Shown here: piece by piece, positions 1 to 12,764 of the stretch
Layout: the number at the start of each line of letters is the position of its first letter
Numbering within the stretch: the first letter of the stretch is position 1
From: Cyathus striatus
Lineage: Eukaryota; Basidiomycota; Agaricomycetes; Agaricales; Nidulariaceae
Direction: 5' to 3'
NCBI GenBank assembly: GCA_025738555.1
Contig: JAOVFP010000006.1
Coordinates: forward strand, 2,542,001-2,606,000
Length of the DNA: 64,000 bases
Notes under the pieces: model-generated
Told to the model about the DNA's origin: nothing
Database searches by the model: none
What the model saw: the letters and a program-made list of their open reading frames with translations, nothing else
Program-made: the position numbers and the translations under genes

Positions 1-90
1 TAATATATGAAGTTCAAGTCAGTCAGCAAAGATGGCCAAGAAAGCAGTACTCAACAGGATGAGGTTAGACTACTCATTTACCCCTCCATC

Positions 91-2236
91 TCATCGAAAT
101 TGAGGAGACTTAGAGCATTGTTTGAGACTGGAATGGCACCTTTGGAGTGTGTGCTGCCATGAGAATATATCAGTGATGAGAAAAACAGACAACTAAATAG
201 CAATATACACAGTCTTAACATAACAATTGTGCATCATATGGTGGTATTTACTTTTGCTGCTGGCACGAATATTGCCCAAGAACTCAATGTGATCTCTATA
301 AACATCAGTGAGAAAGTCTGCACTGAATTCACTGTATGAATGTGGCTCCAACCCATCCTTCCAATCATTCAGACAAGAATATATCTAGCTAGGTATCAAT
401 TTACATTAACAGTATCAGATAGTATAAATACTTACCATTGTCTTAACAAGGGCAAGCATTGCTGCTGGAATTTCAAGCTCATTTTTGCCCACTGCATCAG
501 TGGCCATTGATGAAAATCAGTGCATATGTTTAGCTGCAAGAGGCTTCTGTTTTGCCTTAAACATTCCATCTCACAGCAGTGTAATGAGAGCAGGGTGCTG
601 AAATGGTTTTCCACTGTCAACTTCACCAGTCTTATATTACATTATAAGTATGAGATATTAATTACGAGAGCACATAGTGGTTTTTCAGAATATATATATG
701 TAGTTTGTGTCATAAGCCCGACGACATGGCGATGACACTGCTCATATTCAAGGAAATCAAGTCTGTATTGGGCAGATACCTTCGCCTCAGCCTTATTCTT
801 CAGTTTTCCACAAGTATCAGCCAAGTGTTGCACTATCTGTGCAAGAGATTAGAAATAAAGTGTGTAAAGGTATTCTGTATGCACCAGAAAAGAAACCTGA
901 GTGCCAAATTCAAGGTTCTCTGAGAAGTGAGTGGTGAGGTGGGAGGAACCCAGTTGTTGAGCAACTTTGCACAATATTTTGCAGTAGGGTTTATAGCATT
1001 CATCGAGGATAATAAATGTGTTTTTAAACAGTGAATTACCTATTACTTCATGTATAGCCAACCAAATTGTTGTCTGAAGAGTGGAAGGCTGCTCCTTCAG
1101 CTTGATGTAAGACTGACCAGGAAAGGGTGGCACATAATGTGCACTACCATCCCAGCCTTGGTTGTGCTGGCATATAAGAGCAGCATGGAGAGCAGTGTCA
1201 TCAGCAGCCACATCACAACAATGATGGCTAGATTTGGTGTGCTTGTACAATGCCTGGGGGGATATACAATGAATATGTGAGCAAGTGAATAAGTGGAACA
1301 AATGTACTGTGTTCTTTGTATGATGACTTTTCTTTGCTGGAGTAGTCTTCCATGAGGGTAGTTCTGCACAACATGCATTGGCATGACTCTGAATAGGTAA
1401 TGTTAAGAGAAACACACAAGAATCAAATTATATCAAGCTTACTGTAGGTTTTTGATGGGCCACATGCTCACTCTCACTGTCTTTAGTTTCCTTGTCCAAC
1501 TCATCACTGATGTCAATCGCCACTTTGATTTCATCACTGAGACCACTGTCATTAGCCTGATCCCAACTAATATCACCTTCGGCATCAACATGCATAGGCT
1601 CATCTTCAAAGTTATATGGGTTTGTATCAACAGCTGCCACATCATTGTCCTTGTCACCATCTTCTCTATGCTCTGTATCACTGGGTTTGTTCCTGGTATT
1701 TGAGGTATGGTGTGTATCCCACTGAGCATGCTATAAAGTAGTATGTCCAGTTATTAATCAATCACCATGAGAGCTAACAATGCTTACCTCTGCTAATAAC
1801 TTATGTTTCAATCCAACGGCATCCATTCCATCCAGATCATTGGATTCATCACCATCAACTACCAACAATGCATCTGAGTTTGAACCCTTCTCATTATCCA
1901 ATGATTCAAAATTGGATGGTATCATTGGGAATTTGGGTGGTTGTATGGAGACAGTCTCTGCAGCTGGGGTGTGAAAAGTGAGTGACACTACTAGCTAGGT
2001 ATAGAATAAGCAGCTGACCTTTAAGTTTCTTCCTTTTTGTATTTATAACTGGTGATACCACATGCTTCAAACTTTTGTCAGATTTATGTGTCGACTTGAC
2101 AGCCAGCAAATCAATTCTTGGAGGTAATACAGTGTCTATCAAAACAGTTAGGCACAGTATGGTTAGAGTATGCATGTGTGAGTTGAACTTTACCTTGTCC
2201 ATCAGAATCATACCGTGAAAACAGTGCTTCCTTCAT
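91..2236 (-). pseudogene. DUF6532-type accessory protein gene, nine exons, two in-frame TGA codons
   Basis: Read from ATG at 2236, GT-AG splicing joins nine exons (2194-2236, 2019-2135, 1788-1957, 1443-1730, 897-1388, 674-836, 436-620, 220-357, 91-153) into about 552 codons with consistent phases. The N-terminal half is polar and acidic (exon 4 is rich in D and E). The C-terminal half resembles the DUF6532 domain of mushroom proteins: a 'HPALITLL-DGMF' segment, then 'ELEIPAAMLALVKTM', then 'FSADFLTDVYRDHIEFL', in the usual family order. Exon 7 has in-frame TGA at 571-573 and 517-519, both where the family pattern suggests Arg, as expected from CGA to TGA. Function of the family is unknown; its genes often lie in transposon-rich regions. 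The open frame on either side argues for recent inactivation. The 3' end is least certain: a different splice in exon 9 would stop at 78. Confidence 0.6.
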
Positions 2237-2605
2237 TCTACTTCAAGTATTTATGGTAGATTTGTCTGGGGGTGGAGCTTTCGGTCAGGTTGGCTTTAAT
2301 GGCATAGAATGATGGTGGTTGGGTTAAAAGAATGACAGTAACATAAAGGAGTGGTAGTAGTAGTGATGAGATGTGTCAAGTGAGAGAAATGAGAGTGAAT
2401 GGGGGTGTCATGAAGTGGCATTCATGCACACATACACTGAAAATTCCCACCCATGCACAGACCATTATGAACCTGCATATCCAAACAAGTGCACATGTAT
2501 TGTGATATTTGTTATCAAAGTCTGCCATCGCTTCACTGATCCCTCCAACACCACTATTCCTTCACTGTTTGTTCTATCAACATCACACACCAGTTACTGG
2601 AAACA

Positions 2606-2732
2606 ATGTCATCAGAATGTAAGGGCTGTGGAAAGACTTTCAAGAAGCATGGATTGGAATCTCATCAATGCCTAAGTCAGAATCCTTACTGTACTGTGGG
2701 CTACCAAAGGGATTATGATCTAAGTGAACATG
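2606..2732 (+). pseudogene. Fragment encoding an N-terminal zinc-finger-like motif, cut by an inserted element
   Basis: From ATG at 2606 about 42 codons read MSSECKGCGKTFKKHGLE followed by SHQC. The C-x2-C-x10-H-x2-C spacing resembles the degenerate zinc finger that opens many Plavaka-type transposase proteins of mushrooms. The reading frame runs directly into the terminal repeat of the satellite-filled element that begins at 2733, and no continuation is visible beyond that element. It may be the 5' remnant of a transposase gene, or a chance open frame; the motif alone is weak evidence. Confidence 0.3.
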
Positions 2733-4516
2733 CAGTAATTTACACTCCCCCAAGAGGTCTGTACGGATCTGTGCGGATTCCGTGCAGATCCGTACAGACC
2801 CATACAGACCTGTATAGATACCATACAGAATTTATATAGTGGCTATTATTATTATTAGAGGTGATTATTCTATATGGATTCCATACATATTCTGCATAGA
2901 TTCTGTGTGGATTCATGCATTGCTGCCTTGTCACAGGTGTCAAGTGTGACACTATACGAAATCTGTGATACACTCAATATATAGTATCATGCTCAATGCA
3001 TAGTGTCACACTCAACACTTAGTATCACACTTAATGTATAGTTTCATACTTAATGCATAGTGTCACACTCAACACTTAGTATCACACTTAATGTATAGTG
3101 TCATGCTTAATGCATAGTGTCACACTCAACACTTAGTATCACACTCAATGCTTAGTGTCACGCTTAACCCTTTGTGTCACACTCAACACTTAGTGTCACA
3201 CTCAACCCTTAGTATCACACTCAATGCTTAGTGTCACATTCAACACTTAGTATCATGCTCAACTCTTAGTGTCACACTTAACCCTTAGTGTCACACTTAA
3301 TGCAGAGTGTCACACTCAACCCTCAGTGTCACGCTTAATGCAGAGTGTCACACTCAACCCTCAGTGTCACACTTAATGCAGAGTGTCACACTCAACCCTC
3401 AGTGTCACACTTAATGCAGAGTGTCACACTCAACCTTCAGTGTCACGCTTAATGCAGAGTGTCACACTCAACCCTTAGTGTCACGCTTAATACAGAGTGT
3501 CACACTCAACCCATAGTGTCACACTCAACCTATAGTGTCACACTTAATGCATAGTGTCACACTCAACCCATAGTGTCACACTCAACCCATAGTGTCACAC
3601 TCAATACTTAGTGTCACACTCAATGCTTAGTGTCACACTCAACCCTTAGTGTCACACTCAACACTTAATGTCACACTCAACCCTTAGTGTCATGCTTAAC
3701 CCTTAGTGTCACGCTCAACACTTAGTATCACACTTAACCCTTAGTGTCACACTTAATGCATAGTATCACACTCAATGCTTAGTGTCACATTCAACACTTA
3801 GTATCACACTTAATGTATAGTGTCATGCTCAATGCTTAGTGTCACACTCAACCCATAGTATCACACTCAACCCTCAGTGTCACACTCAACCCATAGTGTC
3901 ACACTCAATGCTTAGTGTCACGCTCAACACTTAGTGTCATGCTTAATGCAGAGTGTCACACTCAACACTTAGTATCACGCTTAACACTTAGTGTCACACT
4001 CAACACTTAGTATCACACTCAACACTTAGTGTCACACTCAATGCATAGTGTCACACTCAACCCTTAGTGTCACACTTAATGCATAGTGTCACACTTAACC
4101 CTTAGTATTACACTCAATACTTAGTGTCACAATCAATGTATAGTGTCACACTTAAACCTTAGTGTCACACTTAACCCTTAGTATCACACTTAACCCTTAG
4201 TGTCACACTTAATGCAGAGTGTCACACTTAGTGCTTAGTATCACACAATTTTCTATTCTAATTTTCCATAAGGAAATAAGTATAATAAGATTCTGTACAG
4301 AATCTGTACAGAATTTTTCAGGTCTGTAATGCGGAATTCTGCGGAATCCGCACGGAATTTTTGATTCTGTGCGGAATCTGTGCAGAATCTGTACAGACCC
4401 AAAAAAACCTCTGCCAAAAAGAAAAAAATCTGTGCAGATTCCGCACAGACTCCGAAAATTCTGTATGGATTCTGCACAGATCCATACAGAACACCTGGCT
4501 AAGTGTAAAGAGCTTA
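2733..4516. mobile_element. TIR element with a satellite-filled interior (element A)
   Basis: The left end begins CAGTAATTTACACTCCCCC and runs into palindromic TCTGTACGGATC-type sequence to about 2910. The right end, read in reverse, carries CTCTTTACACTTAGCC followed by TCTGTATGGATC. Aligned, the two ends share most bases over at least 40 nt, so they are diverged terminal inverted repeats. The interior is a 1.3-kb tandem array with no coding capacity, so the element is non-autonomous. A shortened copy of the left end lies inverted at 43,020-43,645. The right-end type recurs at 20,405-20,626 and 28,222-28,445. No clear target-site duplication was found. Confidence 0.6.
2960..4245. repeat. 19-bp satellite array, consensus around TAGTGTCACACTCAACCCT
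   Basis: About 65 head-to-tail copies of a 19-bp unit. The core 'agtgtcacact' is nearly invariant and the spacer alternates between CAACCCT, TAATGCA and CAACACT variants. Most differences are single transitions (for example TGTCACGCTTAA against TGTCACACTTAA). It occupies the interior of element A. The same unit, diverged, forms the centre of the large palindrome at 24,480-24,800. Confidence 0.9.
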
Positions 4517-4818
4517 AGTTTGTGAAGATCTGAAGTAATTGAAGTAAATTTAGTTAAAGTGACTGTAAGTACTGCAGGACGATGATAATAAATGAAAGTG
4601 ATAGATAATAAAGTGCAAGAGGATTATTGTTATAATGATGTTAAAGAATGTGAGTGAGAAGAGAAAACACAATATTAACTAAACAGTGCTAATAAAAATG
4701 AAGGGAAATAATGGATGAATGCATTACCGATGCTGATAGCATCACACAGTTGTCTTTTTCTTTCTTCTAATGACAATGGTACATCAGCTCTGGTCACCAG
4801 TAGATCCGTGATGAAAGC

Positions 4819-7493
4819 TTACCGCTTCGTTGGCTTCTCGGAGCTATTTTCAGTATCAGCGGCTCGTTTAACTCCAAATGCTTTGGGTATTACATCGGCT
4901 TGTTGAAATACCCATGCCATATCCTGAACCATGTCCCAGACCCTGTCTGTTGAGTCTCCTGGAGACTTTTGAGCCGCAATTACCCACCAAGATAGAGCAA
5001 CTATGAGACTGCATAATCCTAATGCACCTCCACGAAATAACGGCCCCCATTGATGGTCGTCAGGTGGAATTGATCTAATGAGTGCTCCTTTATGCCACTC
5101 AGGTTGGATTTCATTCCACCATGCGATCCATATGCTACCATACTCTGCTGTCACATCTGGTACTGCAGTTGAGCTCCGATGACGCCGGATCCACCATGCC
5201 ACCTCTTTTGGGCACTTGGTGGTAGGAAAAGCCTTTAACAAAATGTAGTTATATTGAGTGTCGAACACAAGAATAATTAGTACATACTGATTCCACAGGC
5301 ATCTTTAACTCGAAATGCTCCCATTCTGTCACAAGTGCCTCCCAGTGTGGATTGGATGAAACACCCCTTAAAAAGTTGACATACTTCTGAGCATATTCTG
5401 GTAGCAATCTAATATCATTTTTGCTGGCAGAATTCGATCCCCTGGCAGATGGACTGTACTGAGAACAATTATATTCAATATTAATAATGGTAACAGTGAG
5501 ACAGACACACCATGTAACCCGCCCACTCGGACTCACTATGATGATTGTTTCATTTACTGGTCTATTAGCTCCTCCTTCCATGTGTGACTGTGAGTCATCA
5601 GAATCTTGAAGGCACGCTTCCTCAGCATGGACGGGTGGCTGAGAAGTCGCCCTATAAATAGATCATGTTTGACAGAATGTTAATATAATTTCTATGGTAA
5701 CACACCCTTCAGCGTCGTTGTGTTGAAGATCTACTTCAGCTCCAGCAGGTAACCTATGTATATTTGATAAGTCGACTATTCTAATCATATTCAGAAAAAA
5801 TGTACATACCTTTGAATGTTCCGTCGATCTGTTTCTAAGGTAAGGTCATCATTAGGCTCCTTTTCATTTACCTGACACATTGACATATCATTGATGCTAA
5901 CATCAGGAATGGAACACTGTGGTATGCCTCTGGGGAAACGAATTCATGTGATATATCAGCAATATGAATTCTCGTCAATGGAAGTGTAACTTACACATCC
6001 CCTTCGGTAGCAAGGCGAGCTGATCGACGAGGAGCCACCTCAGTAGAAGAATTTCTCTCCTTTGGCTTTCTAGGTTGACGCTTAACCTTCTTGTTCAGAC
6101 TTGGCAGGCAATCCTCTCTTTCATTGCCCCCCAGCAGCTGTTCAATCACAACATTATGCATTGCTATATGATCAAGACACTCAGCTTCATATCTGCACAT
6201 GCATTTACCATTGGAAGCGATTACATATTCGACTGGTGGCATTGTGGGTTGTACTGGAGACGCAGCCGGTGGCAGCGTGGGTCGAACCGGGGTTTCATCA
6301 CCACACTCTTCACTTTCATGGGTACATGATACCCCTCCTTCTTTCCTTTTACCTTTACCACTGGCTTGCCCCTCATCAGTTGTGGTGGATGTAGACGTTG
6401 ATGTCGACGTTATAGCCAGGCTACGCAAATTACAGTCTTCTTCAGCTTTAGTAAGTTAGTTAGTATGTTCCAGAACATTTACTGAATGGCAAACACACTT
6501 ACAGAAGCATTCATGGAGGAAATTGTCATACTTGTCAGTAACTTTTTCTGTGAAGTCCTTGCCACCCATCCAATTTTCCCAATTGTTACCATCGTTATTG
6601 GTGCCATAGTGGAAGCTACAAATTATTGTAAGTAAAATACGATTACATAATGATATGCCAAGCTCGATGTTGACTTACACCATTGCTTCTATCTTTCCAC
6701 TATGAGATGGACATGGCCCTCCCACCAAAATGGTGATATTCCAGCCAGTGAAACCTCCAAGTTCTGCCATCCATTCTGTGATCTTTGCTGGGAGCTTCCG
6801 TATTGCCCTAAAAGAACTTGTGAGTGCTTGTTTAATTTCATAAACATATGACATTGTCTCACTTCTCGTATGCTCCATTACTGATAACTTCACTTTCCAT
6901 CTCTGGGCTTGATGCATGGCTTCCTTGACGCAGCGTATCTAAGCGCTCTTGTACCTCCTTCTTTACCTCCGCAGTTTCGAGATCATAATGACGTCGGATG
7001 GCTGCATTCTCAAATACGAAGTGTGACTTCAGCAGATTATCAATTCCGGAATGTCGATACTCTTGCCACTCGGCCTCAATGAGCTTGTCCAGGTGGTCTC
7101 CATACAGCATGTAGTAAACTTGCCACTCTCGAATCTTGGCCTCCGGTTTCATTAAAGGCTTTGACTTACTATCCTTTTGGATGTTGTAGTTCCAAGTGTT
7201 ATTCCTGTACCAAACACTAAGTCTCTGAAACAATGTCAGTTATTCATACATACTAATGAATTGCTAATGCTCACATTACGCATCTCCTTCCACTTCATTG
7301 TATCCACCGCCGTGCCCCGTACCTTCCATTTCTTCATATCCTCTTCAGTAGGTGTTGGTTTACCCCAATCCTTCACCCAATCGGTGTAAAGTTTCCTTAA
7401 CCATGGTCCTGACTTTCCTTCTTCCTTGGCTTTAATATGGGCCAGTGTTCTTGCTTGAAGCCACTTCCATTGATCGTCGTCTGCCCAAGTCAT
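4819..7493 (-). CDS. Orphan Agaricomycete protein, 713 aa, ten exons, open
   Basis: From ATG at 7493, ten exons join in frame: 7275-7493, 6863-7224, 6679-6807, 6503-6615, 5995-6445, 5810-5929, 5706-5753, 5537-5651, 5288-5458, 4819-5232 (2142 nt, 713 aa). No internal stop is seen. The N-terminal part is rich in Trp and charged residues ('DDDQWKWLQ', 'KLYTDWVKDW'). A central motif 'GGFTGWNITILVGGPCPSH...VFHYGTN' is followed by a Ser/Thr/Pro- and Lys-rich linker with a possible nuclear signal (KKVKRQPRKPK). The C-terminal part has 'WWIRRHRSS', 'IWIAWWNEIQPEW' and 'GLCSLIVALSWW'. This arrangement resembles a large family of uncharacterised mushroom proteins found near transposons; no function is assigned. 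An upstream ATG at 7634 is in the same open frame, but 7493 is preferred because the tryptophan-rich block starts there. A short piece of exon 1 is duplicated at about 9.05 kb. Confidence 0.7.
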
Positions 7494-8490
7494 TGATGGG
7501 TGTGGTCGGAGTGATATGCCTATGAATGAATGAAGGGATCTGAAGTACAGTGGTGCTACGCAGTGCTTTTCAATGCGATGGTGGTCTGAGGTGACAGTGT
7601 CTGTGTATGTGGCAGGTTGGTGATAATGAAACATTGGGGACAGTAATGTTTCGACTTCAGTACTCGATCCTGAATTTTATGTAAGTAAAATGAATTAGAT
7701 CTACATTGTGTATTGACTGTTTCTGAATGATATATCTACTGACCATTGTTATGGTTGTCAGTACTATTCACTGTGATGTAAGGCTCCAAGGCGATGATAT
7801 ATCCTGTGAAACTCATCCATCCTCTGTATGAAAAGAGCACAGTATGGTAGATGGGGTAAAGACATACCAGAAGCTTCAGCTGTATGGAACTCTGTGGGTA
7901 TAAGTGAATGAGTACCACCAAATGTGTCGAATAGACATAGCACCTGTGTTGCATGCACCAGTGGATGGTGTTTGTCGAAAGCTTCATAATATGGTAGCCC
8001 AGTTCAGGGTTGGAACAACGGCAACTATTTGACTACTATGACTTTATAACATAGTTTCAGTTACAAGCGAGATAAGAAGCAGTCAAAAGAGAAAAATGTA
8101 CCAGGCCTCATACAACCATTTTAACCCAGTCAGGCTAGCAAAATCGACCACCAAAGTGTTGATAATTCAATGGACATGTACGCTTGATGTCGTACAGGAA
8201 GTGGGGTTGAACTGAAAGAGAACTTGAAAGTGATAAAGTCGGAAGGGACCCAAAACGAATTGAATATGATATTGTACCATTATCCCAACACAATCCCAGC
8301 ACTTAATTTGTCCAAATCGCTATCCTTCCACTGAGCTCTAGGTTGTACACTGCATGAATTTCATGGATGATATAAATGTTAGACATAGGGATACAAACAG
8401 TGGAATACATACCTCTCCAAGCTAAGCGCTAAGTGCTAGAGATTCACAACAACTTGGCAGCATTATAGGACCACATGTACAGTGCAGGGA
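7431..8490. repeat. Direct segmental duplication, copy 1
   Basis: Starts inside exon 1 of the orphan gene (ctttaatatgggccagtg) and runs upstream of it. Landmarks shared with copy 2 in the same order and orientation: 'gatgaaacattggggac'-like text at 7625, 'gaattagatctacattgtgt' at 7692, 'atcctgtgaaact' at 7800, 'gtataagtgaatgagtacca' at 7898, 'cccagcactta' at 8296, 'ctgagctctaggtt' at 8331, and 'cctctccaagcta' at 8413. The block therefore contains the promoter region of the orphan gene plus about 1 kb upstream. No separate gene is recognised in it. Confidence 0.7.
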
Positions 8491-9048
8491 AGATGGCGGG
8501 ATGAGTGCCATCGCTAAATTTGTGGAAAACTCATATGTCCTCAAATGTCGTTACAACTATCACAAGCTCGATTCCACATGGTGGGGCAATTATGAGTGCT
8601 CGTACTGGAGGCATGACGAAAAATGGTGTCAGTGTCCTGTGTCCAAGACATCACATCAAGATCTTTCGGAGATTTTCCCGAATGTAGACACATTTCTCTG
8701 GTCTCAGCACCGGACAATCGAATAGTGTCGGCCATCCTTGTTTGACTTCGTTGTTTCTAGAGGCTACAGCAGAATTTGTTTGATCATGTTGTAATTCTAG
8801 ACCATTGGTACTGAAGTCGCTTATATAAGCGCTTAACTTTAAGCATGTACGCAACACGTTATGCACTATGTTCTTACACTTCATCGCTTCCCTTTTCATT
8901 ATCATTCAAGGTCCAAGATAAGGATTTAATACTATTAACTACTTATAATAATGGATAGCAGCAATATTGCTCATAGCCTTCAAGGGAGTGATATACTTTG
9001 GTTACTGGTGGTCCACATATGAATGTCCCTTCGCTCTACACCGCTCTG

Positions 9049-10430
9049 CTTTAATATAGGCCAGTATTCTTACCTGAAGCTACTTCCACTGATTGTCGTC
9101 TGCCCATGTCATCAAGGGGTGTGGTCAAACAGGTACTTGTGACGTGCCTATGAATAAAGGGATCTGAAGCACTGTGGTGTTACACAGCACACTTTGATGT
9201 GATAGTGGTCTGAGGTTACCATGTATGTATACATGGCAGATTGGCGATGATGAAACATTGGGGACGGTAATGTTTGGACTTCGGTTCTGAAGGCTCATGA
9301 TGATGAAACATTGGGGACAGTAATGTTTCAACTTCCATTCTGAATGTTATATAATTAAACTGAATTAGATCTACATTGTGTACGGACTGTTTCTTAATGA
9401 TATATTTACAATCCTACTTACCTGTGTGATCTCAGCCAAGTGTGTGGAAGCTTGGTTGTGTTAAGGGTCGTTGACAATATTGAATTCTTATTACACTATG
9501 ACATTTAAACATTGACTAGATTCAAGGGAAGAAGGTGAGAGTGGAATTAGATGGGAGGATTAAGAGAAGGGTATCGAATGGCAGCATGTATGAAGGGTTC
9601 ATTGTTGTTATACTTCGAATGAAAGGCCAAAAAGTAATGAACACGAGGAAAGATCTATGTCAATGTCATTAGTTGTTGTCCTAGCGCAACAGGTAGTAAT
9701 TGAACATACCATGCAGCCTAGGTAAAAAACGCCTACCTAATGTACCCCATTTGATACTTCACAACCTATCATGCACTTTGTACTTGTGGTAGTGAATCAC
9801 AGGGACCATTGTTGTCGTTGCCGGTACTATTCTTTGTGGTGTAAGGTTCCAAGGCTATTTTATATCCTGCGAAACCTATCAGTCCTCTGTAAGAACAGAG
9901 TACGGCACCATAGATGGGGTAAAGACGTACTGGAAGCTTCAGATGTACAGATATCTGTGGGTATAAGTGAATGAGTACCACCGAATGTGTTGAATAGACA
10001 TAGAATCTGTGTGCATGTTAGTAACTCGACAGACGTGTAAGCTTCTGCTAGTCAACCAACGAAGCGGGAATGAACTGAAAAAGAACTCGAAAGTGATGTA
10101 GACAAAAGAAGCAAAAACGAACCAATATCATATGTATCATTATCCAAATGTAATCCCAGCACCCAAGTTGTCCAAATCCCTATCCTTCCACTGAGCTCTA
10201 GGTTATACACTGCATGAAGTTCATGGATGATAGAAATGTCGCCTGGGGATGAAGAGTTCTGTCAGGAAGGAAGGCTGTTGAAATCGTGGTATAAGTAAGG
10301 AGACGGAGAGTGGAATACATACCTCTCCAAGCTAACCACTAAATGCTAGAAATTTACAATAACCTCCTATCTTAGCAGCGTTGTTCATTCTTGGACTGCA
10401 TATACAGCGCAGGGAAGAGGGCAGACAAGA
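9049..10430. repeat. Direct segmental duplication, copy 2, with an extra insertion and an internal tandem duplication
   Basis: Colinear with 7431-8490. It carries about 60 nt of the orphan gene's exon 1 but no downstream exons, so it is a truncated gene copy. It is longer because a segment around 9245-9297 (gatgatgaaacattggggac and flank) is tandemly duplicated to about 9345, and because roughly 370 bp (about 9418-9797) is absent from copy 1. Divergence between copies is high enough to suggest an old duplication. The 8491-9048 spacer shows no gene. Confidence 0.65.
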
Positions 10431-12764
10431 GCAAGATGAAAGTTGGATGATGGTACATGCAACATCACATGGGATTTGGCCAATGCGTGTTGTGTCTTGC
10501 CTGTCGGAGTCTGCATAAATAGGGCGCATAGATAAGATAGCGTCTGCTCTCTCAACGTATAATAATAAAAATTAATGAGTGTTCATAAACAAGAATAAGT
10601 ACATATTCCAATGATACAGTAGCTGGGTAATTGGTTATAATACTTGAGATGATAGGTGCATAAGTATTACCAACAAAATAAAGTACTGTAAATTTACATC
10701 AACAAGAATAAGTACATATGTCAATGATAATACGACACACAGAACTACTAGTTCACTTCATCACCACTTGCCTTCATCTCCATTCATATTACTACCACTG
10801 CAAGCTCAGGCAGTCAAATTCCAGGCCTTCTGTTGGATAGTTCACCTTACTCATACCAACTTATACACATGCCCACTGCCCAGTTTGAACCAACTTTGAA
10901 CCTGTCTTTACCTGCTTTTCTCGATGGACTCGACATTGTTGATCCTCCTTCAACTGCTTATCTTTCTCCCCCCACCCTTCTCAATTATATTCATCTCTTG
11001 TTCTATCTGCTCACACCATCCCCATCTTACAGACAACCCATACACACGACATACATATCTATGTGCCTCCGACTTTGTTATCGCGACAGTAACATGCACC
11101 TTGCATGACTGTCCCCGTGAAGACCAGCTTGCCATGCATGGCATTTTCAAAGGCAGCCCTATGTGGTACGTCCTATCATTTGCACACGAGAGGTTAGATA
11201 GGGGTTGATGTGGTTGACAGGTATCGTAAGTGAAAAGTAACGAGTGCATCTCTGACTAGCACGGTTTCGATCCCATTGTCGAGTGGTCCTTGGTGGATTT
11301 CAATTCAAGTGAGTACGTCCTCACCCCTATTCCTTGGCTTAACTTATGTGTTATGTATATAGATATAGCGACAATGGAAACATCAATTTCACCAATGCTA
11401 AGCAGAACTGCGTTTTCATCCCTCCTCCCCTCTTCTTCCATGTTGACATTAAACGAAACTTCACTATCTTTGCAACGCCCACCCCTTCATAGTCTTCACT
11501 TTCTCATCGAGTTCAATTGCAGGTGCATGCTGGGGTTCATAGAGTATGAAGTTCCAATAGGGGAACAACCCACTGAAGCGAAATCGAGGGAGTAGTTGGT
11601 ATACTGGTATAATCCAGTACTATACTTATAAATTGATTTACTTCGCTTCTTTTATATTCTATCCTCAATTACCTACTTTTACTTACTCTGACTTTAAATC
11701 TATTCATTTCCATACTTTTCCTTTTATTCTATGATACACTGTGCAAACAGTGCATTCGAATTTCCGTGTTTTTGTTCCTTGGGTTGGACTTAGAGACGCA
11801 GCGTGGTTTTGCCAAATATTGGGAAGCCAATGCCAAATAACACGTGATGAGCTTATGGGCTGTCACGTCTTGCCTAAGCTACAATGTGTTCCACTTACTG
11901 CTATCCATATTACTCACTGCTTCCACTATTTCTCTGTATTCAGGCCTCAAACCTTCATCCTCGAGACAGTGCAAGATGACGTTCGGATATTCTTGGCACG
12001 ATGCGCCCACCGGATAGCTCCAGATGCTCGGGTTTAGGGTTACACACCCACTCAAGACCCCTCTTTCGGCTTCAAGTGCACTCAAGGCCGGTGTCCCACA
12101 CCACGTGAGTGTTTACTGTCAACATACAACTTATCGATTGGTGGAAGGAGCAGGGCCTTGGGTCGAGGCGTTGGGTTTATCTATATTCCATTCGTTTTAT
12201 TCAAATTTCATCTCGATCATTCCATTCTTTTCCTTTATCCATTATCTTGACCCTCGTTTTCTGTTACGTCATTATTCTAGACTTCATATTCTCAGCTTCC
12301 ACTCCCGATATTCCAACCGCCGGTGTCCAACAACAGTGCACCCCGCCACCAACCACACATTGTCAAGCCTGCAGCTTAGTTCACTGCAACGCTACTTTGG
12401 GGAGAGTAGCTCGTCATCATCTCCAACATGGTGTGTTCCGTGGAAATGTCAAGAGCGAGTTGCCATCATTGTGCATTGGTTCAAGGAGTTTTGAGAGTGG
12501 TAAGCTGTCTCTTTCTATTTCTTTTATTTAAACATGGTCTCTTTCTGTTACTATACCTCTAGGGCTTTCCCTTGTACTCTTACCATTAACCATCGCTTCT
12601 ACATCCTTGATTTCAAATTCATTCACCTACCTTACAATTTTCTGGGCTCTGGCAATGTGAGAGTACACATGGTGCTATCCTTTGGTCAGTTACCATATAT
12701 ACATTGGGTTGTGTTACACAGACAATTTACCTCCCTTTTGACTTTATTTTTACATGCACCATTA
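10431..12764. other. Unassigned stretch with alternating pyrimidine-rich tracts
   Basis: No coding region with recognisable product is seen. Pyrimidine-rich tracts (about 11,630-11,735, 12,178-12,320 and 12,500-12,650, runs such as cttttccttttattct) alternate with more balanced segments that contain many CpG. A similar texture, with an 'acttagag' landmark, occurs at 21,360-21,800. This suggests an old dispersed repeat, but I cannot classify it. Open frames in this stretch (up to 156 codons) carry no motif I recognise. Confidence 0.4.

Noticed and set aside
2960..4245. Short regular repeats as a CRISPR array
   Set aside because: Units are contiguous with no unique spacers, and the genome is eukaryotic.
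12024..12531. Overlapping 140-156-codon frames near 12.1 kb
   Set aside because: Two frames of equal length overlap through pyrimidine-rich repeat; no motif, no splice-consistent extension.
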